Counted from the stretch's first letter, positions 1-9,865 are shown. The stretch: 64,000 nt of DNA from Paraphotobacterium marinum (GCF_002216855.1 NZ_CP022356.1:930001-994000); one strand, 5' to 3'. The notes: generated by a model not told the origin, from the sequence alone. Numbers and translations are program-made.

Positions 1-624
1 AGCGCACTGCAAGGGCTTAGAAAAAATATTAGTCTAGGTAAAGGTGCAATCATTATTAGTGCTCATATTGGGAACATAGAATTATTACGTTCACTGAATC
101 AATCCAAACAAAAAATCAAAATGAATGCAATTGTGTATACCCAAAATGCATTAAAATTTAATAAGATAATGAAATTAATTAACCCTGATTTTTCCACTAA
201 TCTGATACACACAAACGAATTTAATATGGAAACAGCTTTACTCATTTCAAAAAAAATCGAGCAAGGCGAACTCATTGTAATTATGGGAGATAGAATACCT
301 AAATCTAATCAAGATCGTGTTTATCAAGAAACATTCTTAGGTCAGTTAGCAAATTTTCCAAGTGGTCCATTCATACTCGCATCAATTCTTAAATCGCCGG
401 TTTTTTTTACAACAGTATTATTTAAGGATAGAAAATATACTGTGTTCAGTGAAGCTTTAATATCTGATAAAGAAGTGAATGAGCTTAACAGAAATAATAG
501 GATTGAAGTTATTAAAAACAATTATATTCAAGCGCTTGAGAAATGTTGTCTAAAATATCCTCATCAATGGTTTAATTTTTTTTCATTTTGGGCTAAAAAT
601 AATAAAGGAAAATATCTTGAGTAA
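1..624 (+). CDS. Lipid A/lysophospholipid-type acyltransferase, 3' part (APE cluster, ApeJ-like)
   Basis: The reading frame is open from base 1, so the gene begins before the window; about 207 residues are visible. The fragment carries HIGNIEL, the H-x4-D/E-like catalytic motif of LPLAT acyltransferases (LpxL/HtrB superfamily), about 22 residues in, and a later GDRIPKSNQD stretch typical of that family. In aryl-polyene clusters an acyltransferase domain, often fused to a glycosyltransferase (ApeJ), precedes the thioesterase, which matches the order here. It probably attaches an acyl group to the lipid-like anchor of the polyene at the inner membrane. It overlaps the next gene by 8 bp, so the two are translationally linked. 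Family assignment is firm; the APE role is inferred from context. Confidence 0.75.
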   Translation, partial: SALQGLRKNISLGKGAIIISAHIGNIELLRSLNQSKQKIKMNAIVYTQNALKFNKIMKLINPDFSTNLIHTNEFNMETALLISKKIEQGELIVIMGDRIPKSNQDRVYQETFLGQLANFPSGPFILASILKSPVFFTTVLFKDRKYTVFSEALISDKEVNELNRNNRIEVIKNNYIQALEKCCLKYPHQWFNFFSFWAKNNKGKYLE

Positions 625-1057
625 TATTTTAATTCACACAGAAGTAAATGAAAAAGTTCATTTTGCAGATGCAGACCCTATGGGAGTTCTATACCATGGT
701 AACTATGCAAGATATTTTGAGCTTGCAAGAGATAAAGCGTTAGAAACGCTAAATTATAGTTATTTAGAAATGGAAAAATCAGGTTTTCTATGGCCTGTAG
801 TCAAATTAAATACTAAATTTATCAAATATATTAAATATAATCAGTTTATCAAAATTCAATGCGAACTAGTTGAATGGGAAACAAAATTGGTTTTTAACTA
901 TAGGATGTATTGTGTTGAGAAAGGTTTATTAGCTAAAGGACAAACTACTCAAGTTCCTTATTGTATGAAAACTAATTCTCTTCAATATTCTTTCCCCGAC
1001 ATATTTAAAGAACGTATTGAAAAATTTATTCAAGAAAATGGGATGTACTCATGTTAA
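617..1057 (+). CDS. apeK: Acyl-CoA/acyl-ACP thioesterase, hot-dog fold (ApeK-like)
   Basis: A 146-residue 4HBT/YbgC-type thioesterase. The N-terminal FADADPMGVLYHGNYARYFE segment has the D-x-x-G-x-x-Y/H-x-x-Y pattern with the catalytic Asp of the family. Translation appears to start at TTG 617, because an AAAGGAA Shine-Dalgarno lies 7 nt upstream and the homology begins immediately. It lies between the acyltransferase and the LolA-like gene, as in APE clusters, where ApeK is thought to release or edit the polyene acyl chain from the carrier protein. The symbol rests on gene order plus family. Confidence 0.8.
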   Translation: MSNILIHTEVNEKVHFADADPMGVLYHGNYARYFELARDKALETLNYSYLEMEKSGFLWPVVKLNTKFIKYIKYNQFIKIQCELVEWETKLVFNYRMYCVEKGLLAKGQTTQVPYCMKTNSLQYSFPDIFKERIEKFIQENGMYSC

Positions 1058-1610
1058 AAAAATTTTATGTATTTTAATTTTATGTTTTTCATTGCCAATT
1101 TTCTCGATGAGTCTGTCAATTCTTGAGAAAAATCTCAATCAATATCAAAATATAACAGGCAGTTTTACTCAAGATAGAATAATAGCCATATTAAAAAAAC
1201 CATTAAGATCTTCAGGAACATTTTTAATTTCAAAAAAACATGGTTTAATTTGGAAACAAACAGACCCCTTTAATTTAAGGGTTATTTTGAGCGAAAATAA
1301 AATGTCACAAAAATATCAAAACCAACCAGAGGAGTCTTTTACTAAAGATAAAAACCCCTCACTTTTTTATTTTACCAGTTTATTCACACAATTGTTTGAA
1401 GGTGATTTTGAACAATTAAAAACTAATTTTACTTTTGAGCTTAACCAAAATGCTGATACTTGGACATTAACATTAAAACCTAAAACCATGCCCCTGAATA
1501 AAATATTTGAAAAAATTACCATCAAAGGGAATAAATTTATAAATCTTTTGGTTTTACAGGAAATAAGAGGCGATAAGACAATTATCAGATTTAACAACCA
1601 AAAAAAATAA
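1038..1610 (+). CDS. apeL: LolA-like outer-membrane lipoprotein carrier protein of APE cluster (ApeL-like)
   Basis: An exported LolA-fold protein of about 190 residues. A signal peptide is visible: a short basic N-terminus (HVKK), then ILCILILCFSLPIFS. The mature part contains GSFTQDRIIAILKKPLRSSG and GLIWKQTDPF, the strand pattern of LolA/outer-membrane lipoprotein carriers. The frame is open back to a TTG at 1017, but the ATG at 1038 gives a normal signal peptide; it overlaps the thioesterase 3' end by 20 bp. Periplasmic. By analogy with other APE clusters it helps move the finished aryl-polyene lipid, or a lipoprotein, to the outer membrane together with the downstream exporter. Confidence 0.75.
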   Translation: MGCTHVKKILCILILCFSLPIFSMSLSILEKNLNQYQNITGSFTQDRIIAILKKPLRSSGTFLISKKHGLIWKQTDPFNLRVILSENKMSQKYQNQPEESFTKDKNPSLFYFTSLFTQLFEGDFEQLKTNFTFELNQNADTWTLTLKPKTMPLNKIFEKITIKGNKFINLLVLQEIRGDKTIIRFNNQKK

Positions 1611-1634
1611 ATAATCTAAATCAAGAACAATTAA

Positions 1635-3944
1635 ATGAATACTAAAAAATATCTCGCTTCTATTTGGTTACTATTTTTACTTTTAATAATCTTAATTTTC
1701 ATACATAAAAATAAAGATGTAGTTTTTGGTAAGTTTCCTATTGAGTCAAATATTTTTAAACTACTACCATCTGATCAACAAAATCCAATTTTAGATCAAG
1801 CTTTTCAAAAAGTATCTAAAAAAGTAGATCAAAAAATTATATTTCTTTTGAGCAATAAAAATGAAAATCTGGCCATTCAAACTGCAAATACTTTAAAGAC
1901 TGCTCTTAAAAACAACCATTCAACTGCTCAGATTAACCTTGAAAGCAATCAATTTGATTTTCACAAAATATTTAAGAATTTATTTGGTTTTAGATATCAA
2001 TTAATAGATACAAAAGATCGTGAATTAATTTTGACTGACCCTAACTCTTTTACTGAAAAAACCATACAGAAAATTTATAGTCCTTTTTCAAACGTATCAA
2101 GTGAAGAATTAAAATCAGATCCTTTTTTATTATTTCGGACTTATATTTTAAATAATTTAAGTTTTAATACTAATTTTGTTCCTGAACATGGGTACTTAAT
2201 TCAAAAAAAGAACAATCAAAATTATATTTTGATGACGGGTTCTCTTCAACAATCATCGTATGATAAATCATCCTTAAATGCTGCCCTTAAAATTAAAGAT
2301 ATTGTAAATAAATTAAAACAAGATACTTCTACTCAAATATTTTATACAGGGACTGTTTTTTATGCCCAGCATGGAATAACAAGTGCGCAAAACGAAATAC
2401 AAACTATTGGATTAGGTTCCTTAATTGGAATAATTTTGCTGTTTATTTGCGTATTTAAAAAATTCCATCCACTAGCTTTAACCTTTATATCATTACTTGT
2501 TGGGTTTTTATGTGGTTTTATATTTACCGATATCATTTTTAACGAAGTCCATATTTTTAGTATAGTTTTTGGTATGAGTTTAATTGGTATATCCGTCGAT
2601 TATTCTTTTTTCTTTTTTGCAAATAAGTTATATTTAGGAAATCAATGGACAAAAAAATCATCTCTTGAAAATATTATCACTCCAATTTCACTTGGTCTTT
2701 TGACCTGCATTGTAGGCTTTTTATGTTTAATGTGGACTCCTTTCCCAGGGTTTCATCAACTTTCTATTTTCGCTATTTTTGGCTTAACTGGATCATTTAT
2801 CACAGTTATTCTTTGGTATCCCTTTCTAAATAGTCAAAAATCAAAAACAAATGTGGGGTTCTTAACTACAGTTATCCAAAAATGGCTCCAATTTTACACT
2901 AAAAAATTACAACTTTTTTTATTGATAATTTTTATATTATTATCACTTTTTGGGTTGATAAATATAAAGTTTAATGATGATATTCAACAACTGCAGTCTC
3001 TGCCAATTAATTTAACTACAATGACTAAATTTATAGAAAAAGTAACAAGCTTTAATCCTTCATTTGGATCCTTTTTGGTCACTGGTGATTCTGTTAATTC
3101 TCTATTAAGAAATAATGAGCTTTTAACTAATAATTTACAAAATGAAAAAATTAAGTATTTAAGCCTTACCCAACTCATACCATCCGAACAAACCCAAAAA
3201 ATGAATTTTGAAATTTACCAAAAACTTATTAAAAATAATTTATCTAAAATAAATGATACTTTAAAAATATCACCACCAATTAAAATGTCAGATGTTTTAG
3301 CAAATCATTTTCAGTCTATACCTCTAGATATTTTGTTATTAAATCAAAAAAATAACCCTCTAAACACATTTTGGTTAGGTAAAATAGGTAATAAATATGC
3401 TTCTTTAATTGTTTTAAACCAGCCTATCACCAGTAAACAAATTCAACTTTTAACAGAAAATCCAAACGTTTTTTTCCTTAATAAAGCTAAATCAATTAGT
3501 CAAGTATTTAAAGAATATAGAAAGAGATTTATGTATTTATTCAGTATATCTTTGATTATGGTTTTTCTCATTTTAATCATTAGGTATGGATTCTTCAATG
3601 GATTTAAAACTTTAATACCTCCATTAATTGCATGTTTATCTGCTATCGGAATAAGCTCTCTTATTTTTAGTAACTTAAATATTTTTAATTTAATACCATT
3701 AACATTAATTTTAGGAATAGGGATTGATTACAGTCTTTTCTTTCGAGAAATGAATAAAAATGATAACAAACATATTTGTATGATTTTTCTTGCAACAACC
3801 TTATCAGCTATCACTACACTTTTATCCTTCGGTCTGCTATCTTTAAGCGAAACAGAAGCAATTCAACACTTTGGGTTTACTATCGTAATCGGTATTATTG
3901 TGGCTTGGCTTCTTGCTCCATTATCATCAAGGAATATAAAATGA
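1635..3944 (+). CDS. apeM: MMPL/RND-family exporter of APE cluster (ApeM-like)
   Basis: A 769-residue inner-membrane protein with the MMPL/RND two-half design: an N-terminal anchor helix, a periplasmic loop of about 200 residues, a helix bundle, a second periplasmic loop and a second bundle. The equivalent helices carry ISVDYSFFFF (around residue 315) and LGIGIDYSLFF (around residue 693), with the Asp expected of proton-driven RND proteins. Start ATG 1635, 24 bp after the LolA-like gene. In APE clusters this protein exports the polyene conjugate across the inner membrane. It overlaps the following lipoprotein gene by 4 bp (ATGA). The family is clear; the substrate is inferred from context. 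Confidence 0.85.
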   Translation: MNTKKYLASIWLLFLLLIILIFIHKNKDVVFGKFPIESNIFKLLPSDQQNPILDQAFQKVSKKVDQKIIFLLSNKNENLAIQTANTLKTALKNNHSTAQINLESNQFDFHKIFKNLFGFRYQLIDTKDRELILTDPNSFTEKTIQKIYSPFSNVSSEELKSDPFLLFRTYILNNLSFNTNFVPEHGYLIQKKNNQNYILMTGSLQQSSYDKSSLNAALKIKDIVNKLKQDTSTQIFYTGTVFYAQHGITSAQNEIQTIGLGSLIGIILLFICVFKKFHPLALTFISLLVGFLCGFIFTDIIFNEVHIFSIVFGMSLIGISVDYSFFFFANKLYLGNQWTKKSSLENIITPISLGLLTCIVGFLCLMWTPFPGFHQLSIFAIFGLTGSFITVILWYPFLNSQKSKTNVGFLTTVIQKWLQFYTKKLQLFLLIIFILLSLFGLINIKFNDDIQQLQSLPINLTTMTKFIEKVTSFNPSFGSFLVTGDSVNSLLRNNELLTNNLQNEKIKYLSLTQLIPSEQTQKMNFEIYQKLIKNNLSKINDTLKISPPIKMSDVLANHFQSIPLDILLLNQKNNPLNTFWLGKIGNKYASLIVLNQPITSKQIQLLTENPNVFFLNKAKSISQVFKEYRKRFMYLFSISLIMVFLILIIRYGFFNGFKTLIPPLIACLSAIGISSLIFSNLNIFNLIPLTLILGIGIDYSLFFREMNKNDNKHICMIFLATTLSAITTLLSFGLLSLSETEAIQHFGFTIVIGIIVAWLLAPLSSRNIK

Positions 3945-4500
3945 AACAGGTTAATTTTGTGGTTTTCGCCGTTATTTGTTTATTAATCAGTTCCTGCTCT
4001 TCAAATTACGTTTCTAATCAAGAGAGCTCAAATAGAATATCCCTAGGACAAAATGAATCTTTATCCTTACCTCCGCCATCGTCTATTTCCAAAATTGCCA
4101 ATCATTCTTTTTTAGTAACTCTCACTACACAAGAAAAAACTATACCGATTCAAATTAATACTGATCAACAAACCAGCTATATGCTTGGGTTTACATCATG
4201 GGGAACGAGATCATTAACATTATCTTATTCAAACAATAAAATATTTATAAATGACATTAATGCATTAAGTAATATTAATACGGACTACAAAAAATATTTT
4301 TAGCTTTATTAATGACACAAATTAATGATAATGAGTGGTTTAAATATAACCCCAAAATAAATATTTTGACTAAAAGTCATATAAAATATATTTATAAAAA
4401 TAAAAAATTATTACTTAGTATTTCAAAATCAAAAGAAACGTATCATATCAAATTTAATCAAAGTACTGAGTTGAGTGATATTGTTGTGAACATTATATAA
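3941..4500 (+). CDS. apeN: DUF3261 lipoprotein of APE cluster, frameshifted (ApeN-like)
   Basis: Starts at ATG 3941 (MKQVNFVVFAVICLLISSC), a lipoprotein signal peptide with lipobox LISSC. Frame one stops at 4303, but another frame runs from about 4279 to 4500. Adding one T to the TTTTT run near 4297-4301 joins KKYF to LALLMTQINDNEW, giving one protein of about 186 residues, the length expected for APE-cluster DUF3261 lipoproteins. I therefore read this as one gene with a single-base loss. Likely outer-membrane or periplasmic-leaflet accessory for polyene export. Its start overlaps the exporter gene. Whether the break is biological or a sequencing error cannot be told from here. Confidence 0.7.
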
Positions 4501-4513
4501 AAGGAAGCTTTCA

Positions 4514-5683
4514 TTGTTTATTTATAACTCTGCAATGATTTCAGCACTTGGTTTGGATGAAACAGAAATAATAAAAAACTTATATTCTGATCAATCAAAA
4601 CTACAACTCTCAAGTGATTATTTATTAAATCATCAATCAACATATTTGGGTTTAGTTGGACAAAAATATAAATCGGAAAATATTTTAGAAAAAAAATTCA
4701 ATTCCGTTAATAATAAATTAGCATTGACTGCATTAATAAAACTAAAGAAATCATTAAAAGATCTCACACAGTATATTCCAAAAAATCGAATAGCTGTCAT
4801 AGTTGGAACTTCAACATCTGGGTTTAGTGATGCCGAAAACGCATTCAAAAGATTAAACAAGCATAATAATCTAGGTAATGATTTCCATTATAAGCAACAA
4901 GAAATTGGCGGTCTTAGTGAATTTGTTAAAAATTATTTAGATCTTTCAGGTCCATCCTATACAATTTCCACAGCATGTTCTTCAAGTGCAAGAACGCTAA
5001 TATCTGCTCAACATTTAATGCAATGCGGATTGGCTGATGCTGTTATTGTTGGTGGTTGTGATACTATTTGTAAACTTACAACACAGGGTTTTGACAGCCT
5101 TCAGTCAGTATCACAAAGTATATGTAAACCGTTTGAAACAACTAGAGATGGAATCAATATTGGAGAAGCGGCCGCATTTATGATCTTAACCAAAAAGCGC
5201 TTTTCAAAATCTTCTTTAAAAATTTTAGGGATAGGACAAAGTTCTGATGCATACCACATGTCTGCACCAGATCCATCAGGATTAGGAGCAGAAAGAAGTA
5301 TGTTAGATGCAATCACAAAAGCGAATATAAGATGTGAAGATGTTGGGTATATCAATGCTCATGGAACAGGCACTAAATTAAATGACTCCATGGAGAGTAT
5401 GGCTATTTTTAATCTTTTTAAAGATAATACGCCCGTTACTTCAACAAAAAATCAAACGGGTCATACTCTTGGGGCTAGTGGAATTCTTGAGCTATCAATT
5501 TGTTGGTTAATTCTTAAAAAAAGTTTAGAGATACCTGTACAGCAGAACTTTGATTTAATTGATCCAAACATACAGCCGATAAATGTTAACACCCAGTATC
5601 GAGTTTTAAAAAATAAAATTATACTTTCTAACTCTTTTGCTTTTGGTGGTAATAACGTAAGTATTATTATAGGTGAAGGATAA
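4514..5683 (+). CDS. apeO: Beta-ketoacyl-ACP synthase (APE ketosynthase, ApeO-like)
   Basis: A 389-residue FabB/F-type ketosynthase. The Cys-His-His triad is present: TACSSSA (Cys about 155), NAHGTGT (His about 281) and GHTLGASG (His about 317), plus the conserved KNQTGH lysine and a C-terminal NSFAFGGNN. Translation starts at TTG 4514 with AAGGAAG 7 nt upstream. It elongates the polyene chain on the carrier protein, in known clusters as a heterodimer with a chain-length-factor partner (ApeC), whose gene is not in the window. The stop overlaps the next start by one base. Confidence 0.85.
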   Translation: MFIYNSAMISALGLDETEIIKNLYSDQSKLQLSSDYLLNHQSTYLGLVGQKYKSENILEKKFNSVNNKLALTALIKLKKSLKDLTQYIPKNRIAVIVGTSTSGFSDAENAFKRLNKHNNLGNDFHYKQQEIGGLSEFVKNYLDLSGPSYTISTACSSSARTLISAQHLMQCGLADAVIVGGCDTICKLTTQGFDSLQSVSQSICKPFETTRDGINIGEAAAFMILTKKRFSKSSLKILGIGQSSDAYHMSAPDPSGLGAERSMLDAITKANIRCEDVGYINAHGTGTKLNDSMESMAIFNLFKDNTPVTSTKNQTGHTLGASGILELSICWLILKKSLEIPVQQNFDLIDPNIQPINVNTQYRVLKNKIILSNSFAFGGNNVSIIIGEG

Positions 5684-6108
5684 TGAAATACCCCCCAATT
5701 ACAGATTTAATTTTGCATTCTGGTAATATGCAATTTATAGATGATATAATTAAAATTACAGATCATAATATTATATGTCAGTCAGTTATTAAGCCTCATA
5801 ATCCATATTGGGATCATAAATCTAATTGTTTACCTTCATGGATAGGTATTGAATTTATGGCACAATCCATTGCGATATGGTCTGGGTATCATTATTATAT
5901 CTCAAATCAAAAAATTCCTATGGGACTACTCTTAGGTACACGAAATTATAATTCATATACTCATAAATTTAATTTAGATGAAACTATTATTATGCAAGCA
6001 GAGCTTTTAATTAAAAATGTAAGTTCAGCCGCCTTTAAATGTTCAATTCATGCTCAAGAAAACTTGCTAGCTGAAAGTCAAATCAACATTTTTGAAAAAC
6101 AAATTTAA
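5683..6108 (+). CDS. apeP: 3-hydroxyacyl-ACP dehydratase, hot-dog fold (ApeP-like)
   Basis: A 141-residue single hot-dog protein. The segment LPSWIGIEFMAQSIAIWSGY resembles the central helix of ApeP-type dehydratases (W-G-I-E-x-M-A-Q), with the acidic residue used in catalysis. It should remove water after ketoreduction to build the conjugated polyene, and in studied systems it works with a second dehydratase subunit, ApeI. ATG 5683 overlaps the ketosynthase stop (TAATG), so expression is coupled. A 24-bp gap separates it from the ketoreductase gene. Confidence 0.8.
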   Translation: MKYPPITDLILHSGNMQFIDDIIKITDHNIICQSVIKPHNPYWDHKSNCLPSWIGIEFMAQSIAIWSGYHYYISNQKIPMGLLLGTRNYNSYTHKFNLDETIIMQAELLIKNVSSAAFKCSIHAQENLLAESQINIFEKQI

Positions 6109-6132
6109 ATTTTAATAACATAGGTTTAACTA

Positions 6133-6867
6133 ATGAATAAGTTAGTACTAATCACAGGGTCTAGTAAAGGTATAGGAAAAGCAATTGCTATTAGATTGTG
6201 TCAATTAGAATACAATATCGTAATACACTTTAATAAAGATAAAATTAATGCAATAAAAACATGTGAAGAAATCGAACAAATATGCGGTATATATCCTCAA
6301 ATGGTTCAATTTGATATTTCCAATAGAGAGGAGTGTAAGAGTAAATTAGAAAACTTCATTAATAAACATGGCGCATTTTATGGTATAGTTAATAATGCTG
6401 GTTTGTATGAAGATTGTAACTTTCCATCTATGCAACCCGATCAATGGGATAAAGTTATTAATGCAAATTTAGGGGGGTTTTATAATGTCCTACATCCATG
6501 TATCATGCCTATGATTCAGGCACGTAAAGGTGGAAGAATTATTTCAATCACATCAGTGTCTGGACTTATAGGTAATCGAGGCCAAGTAAATTATAGTGCC
6601 TCAAAGGCTGGTATTATCGGTGCTTCAAAATCTCTAGCCATAGAGTTAGCAAAGCGAAAAATCACAGTGAATTGCATTGCCCCTGGACTAATAAATAATG
6701 CTAATGAAAACGATATTAAGGAATTCGAGCAACAAATTATAAACAATATCCCTATCAAAAGAAAAGGAACATCAGAGGAAATTGCTTATGCCGTTGAATT
6801 TCTTATGTCCGATCTATCCTCTTACACCACTAAACAAGTAATATCTATCAATGGAGGCCTGATATGA
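6133..6867 (+). CDS. apeQ: 3-oxoacyl-ACP reductase, FabG-like SDR (ApeQ-like)
   Basis: A 244-residue short-chain dehydrogenase. The N-terminal TGSSKGIGKA glycine motif binds NADPH, NNAG follows, and the catalytic Ser-Tyr-Lys set is present as SITSVSG and YSASK. The length and C-terminal ISINGGLI are FabG-like. It supplies the ketoreduction step of polyene extension between ketosynthase and dehydratase. It overlaps the next ketosynthase gene by 4 bp (ATGA). It is distinct from the housekeeping fabG, which would sit with other fatty-acid genes. Confidence 0.85.
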   Translation: MNKLVLITGSSKGIGKAIAIRLCQLEYNIVIHFNKDKINAIKTCEEIEQICGIYPQMVQFDISNREECKSKLENFINKHGAFYGIVNNAGLYEDCNFPSMQPDQWDKVINANLGGFYNVLHPCIMPMIQARKGGRIISITSVSGLIGNRGQVNYSASKAGIIGASKSLAIELAKRKITVNCIAPGLINNANENDIKEFEQQIINNIPIKRKGTSEEIAYAVEFLMSDLSSYTTKQVISINGGLI

Positions 6868-8099
6868 TAAACTATCCCAAAAGAGTTGTGGTTACTGGAA
6901 TGGGTCTGGTATCAAGCCTAGGTCATTCACCAGCAGATTTTTTTTTAAAGCTGAGAGAATATAAAAACACAGTACGTCTTATTGATGAATTTACTTCTAC
7001 AATTGGTCTTAATACCCATTTAGGGTGTCCTGTTAAACCATTTGATTTACCCGATACTTTTACAAGAAAAAAATTACGTACTATGGGTAAAGTGTCCCAG
7101 TTTGCATGCCTGGCAACTCAATATGCTATTAAAGATGCTAATTTTGCTCAAGATTATCTAATTCATAACCAAAATGTCGGTGTTGCTTACGGATCATGTT
7201 CGGGTAGTTCAGATGCACTTGCTGACTTTGCATCAGTTATCAAAGATAAAAACACATCTACTCTAAATGCCAACACATACCTTAAAATGATGTCTCACAC
7301 AACTGCAGTTAACATTGGTTTATTCTTTAACTTATCAGGAAGAATCATTCCTACAAGCTCAGCTTGCACTTCATCTAGTCAAGCGATTGGCTATGCATAT
7401 GAATCTATAAAACATGGACTTCAAAAAGTTATGATTGCAGGTGGCGCTGATGAGTTATGTACTTCTCAAGTAGCAGTATTTGATACCCTTTTTGCTGCAA
7501 GTATAAAAAATAAAACTCCAAATTTGACACCCTCACCATTTGACGTTGACCGTGATGGACTTGTTCTAGGAGAAGGAGCTGGTACTCTTATACTTGAAGA
7601 ATATGAGCATGCTCAAAAACGCGGAGCTAATATATACGCAGAGCTTGTTGGATTTTCAACAAATTCAGATGGGTCTCATCCTACACAACCTGAATATGAA
7701 TCAATGCAAGATTGTATGCAAACTGCTTTATTTAATGCAGATATCAATCATACAGAAATAGATTATATTTCTGCTCATGCTACCGGAACAATAAAAGGGG
7801 ATATTGCTGAGTCAATAGCGACAAAAAATGTTTTTGGTAGCCAGGTTCCTGTCAGTAGTTTAAAAAGCTACATAGGACATACTTTAGGCGCTTGTGGAGC
7901 AATTGAATCCATTAATGGTATAGAAATGATGTCAAATAACTGGATACATCCAACTCTCAACTTAAATGAAATCGATCCAAATTGTGCAGAATTAAATTAT
8001 GTTTTACAAAAAGGTAAAAATCATGACATTAATATGTTTATAAATAATAATTTTGCTTTTGGTGGAATTAATACCTCATTGATATTCAAAAAATTTTAA
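6864..8099 (+). CDS. apeR: Beta-ketoacyl-ACP synthase, last gene of APE cluster (ApeR-like)
   Basis: A 411-residue FabF-like ketosynthase with a complete triad: SSACTSSSQ (Cys about 168), SAHATGT (His about 305) and GHTLGACGA (His about 339), ending NNFAFGGINTSL. APE clusters usually end with such a second ketosynthase, ApeR, proposed to prime or condense early intermediates. The gene converges on the L,D-transpeptidase gene and their stop codons overlap in the TTTTAATTTT sequence at 8094-8103. No separate terminator hairpin is obvious between them. Confidence 0.85.
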   Translation: MINYPKRVVVTGMGLVSSLGHSPADFFLKLREYKNTVRLIDEFTSTIGLNTHLGCPVKPFDLPDTFTRKKLRTMGKVSQFACLATQYAIKDANFAQDYLIHNQNVGVAYGSCSGSSDALADFASVIKDKNTSTLNANTYLKMMSHTTAVNIGLFFNLSGRIIPTSSACTSSSQAIGYAYESIKHGLQKVMIAGGADELCTSQVAVFDTLFAASIKNKTPNLTPSPFDVDRDGLVLGEGAGTLILEEYEHAQKRGANIYAELVGFSTNSDGSHPTQPEYESMQDCMQTALFNADINHTEIDYISAHATGTIKGDIAESIATKNVFGSQVPVSSLKSYIGHTLGACGAIESINGIEMMSNNWIHPTLNLNEIDPNCAELNYVLQKGKNHDINMFINNNFAFGGINTSLIFKKF

Positions 8100-9640
8100 T
8101 TTTGGAAATGTTTCATCGAAACAAAGTTGATGTTTTTCACATAACTTTGTTTTTTGTCATAACCATATATATCGGGTCTTTTATGTAAAATATCATTTTC
8201 ATCAACCCATGAAGTAATATACATCATTTGTATATATATGGGCTTCGAGATTTTTAAATATTTTGTTCTTCTACTATTTACATAATTGCTAATTTGATTG
8301 CTACTATATCCTTCAAATTGTAATAGATATTCTGCTAAAGTAACTGCATTTTCTACACGAACACATCCAGAGCTTAAAGCTCTTTTATCTTTCATGAAAA
8401 GATTTTTGAAGAGGTGTCGTGTAGAAAAATTGCGAAGTTATTTGGAAAATCAAATTTAACTTTACCTAAAGAGTTATGTCTTCCTGGAGTTTGCTGAAAT
8501 TGAAATGGGAAATTTCTGGCGTTAACATTTCTCCAATTAATTGAGTACGGTGAAATCTTTCTTGGGTTTTGCCAACTTCTAATAATATTTATTTTATTTT
8601 TACGTAAGTAATGAATATTCCGTTTAACATTTGGTATTATATCTTTCTTTTTAATTCCCTCCGGTACATTCCATGTCGGATTTATGACTATATTTCTCAT
8701 TTCTGAAGAAAATAATCCAGTAGGTCTTTTATATCTTCCTGTTATAACTTTAGATTCAAAAACCTTATTATAATTTCTAAATACTTGTAACTTAAAATCA
8801 GGCACATTAACATACAAATAAATTGGAGCTCTCATTTTTTTAATCTAGTCCGTTGCATATTAAGAGCAAGTATTCTCTGATCATTTGAAAAACTATTATT
8901 TAGTGCTCTAATAGTCTCATTTCCTATAACGCCATCAACTTTAAGACCATTCCTACGTTGAAAGTTTTTTATTGCTAAGTTTACTTCTCCTTGATTCAAA
9001 ATTACCTTCTTAGTTGATAAATATTCATAAGTAAAATCATCCAGGTCATTATAAAAGTTCAGCTTTTCAATTAATTGCTTCCCATAAGGTATAACTTTAT
9101 TATGCCTAATTAACCCTTGGTTTAGTCTAATTTGTATATCCTGTTGTTCGTTTAATTTCTTCAGATAGACCAATGATGCTTGGTAATTGTATTTTAAGGG
9201 TCTTAATTTTAAAAGTTGTTCGTAATTAATTAAAGGATCCATATTTGGTAAATTATTACCTACTGTATTCACTTTCAATAATTTAGATGTGAAAAGAACG
9301 TGGGGATTTACATGAATTTTTTTATAATTATTTTATATAAAATAAATGAATCTGTAACAAGTTCTTGATAAGAAGCACTTTCGATTTCTTCGATATTACT
9401 TCTCACATAAGAAATTCTTGTATTAAATTGTGGAGCTAAGTTGGAAAGCTGTAAAATAAATAATTGCTCATTGAACTCATCTAACATCTGTTGATTCCAG
9501 ATATTATTACCATTATAAGCTATTAACTGGCTCACTTTATCCCTAAAACATGGATAATTATTTTCAAAACAATCCGCTACTATCAAGTTCGAATAGAAAA
9601 TGAGAAAGAAAGACAATATATATTTTAATGATCTCTTCAT
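8096..9640 (-). CDS. ldtD: L,D-transpeptidase LdtD/YcbB family, broken by three frameshifts
   Basis: Four overlapping minus-strand frames together make one YcbB/LdtD protein: signal peptide (MKRSLKYILSFFLIFYSNLI), N-terminal domain, a peptidoglycan-binding repeat (FQRRNGLKVDGVIGNETI) and the YkuD catalytic domain (WNVPEGIKKKDI, QTPGRHNSLGKVKF, HDT, ALSSGCVRV with nucleophile Cys). Restoring one A at each of three runs (near 9314-9320, 8834-8840 and 8403-8407) rebuilds a continuous protein that aligns in order with E. coli LdtD. The enzyme makes 3-3 peptidoglycan cross-links in the periplasm. The ATG at 9640 is preferred over 9652 because it gives a clean signal peptide. All catalytic motifs survive, so I suspect error or recoding rather than old decay. 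Confidence 0.75.
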
Positions 9641-9748
9641 AGTTATTCTCATAATTTTTGAAATTTCTAATATAAATTATAAGTAATTTTAAAAAAAATT
9701 GAGAAAAAATGTGACGGAAGTATCATTTATGATATAAGAAAATGGAAA

Positions 9749-9865
9749 GCTTGGCGATGACCTACTCTCACATGGGGAATCCCCACACTACCATTGGCGC
9801 AATTACGTTTCACTTCTGAGTTCGGCATGGGATCAGGTGGTGCCATAATGCTATGGTCGCCAAGC
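9749..9865 (-). rRNA. rrf: 5S ribosomal RNA
   Basis: About 117 nt on the minus strand with complementary ends GCTTGGCG/CGCCAAGC and the conserved gammaproteobacterial 5S interior (CCGAACTCAGAAGTGAAACG, GTGTGGGGATTCCCCATG). It follows the 23S gene by about 90 bp as the last gene of the rRNA operon. Downstream (below 9749) only a weak AT hairpin, TATCATAAATGATA, precedes T-rich sequence. Confidence 0.95.
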
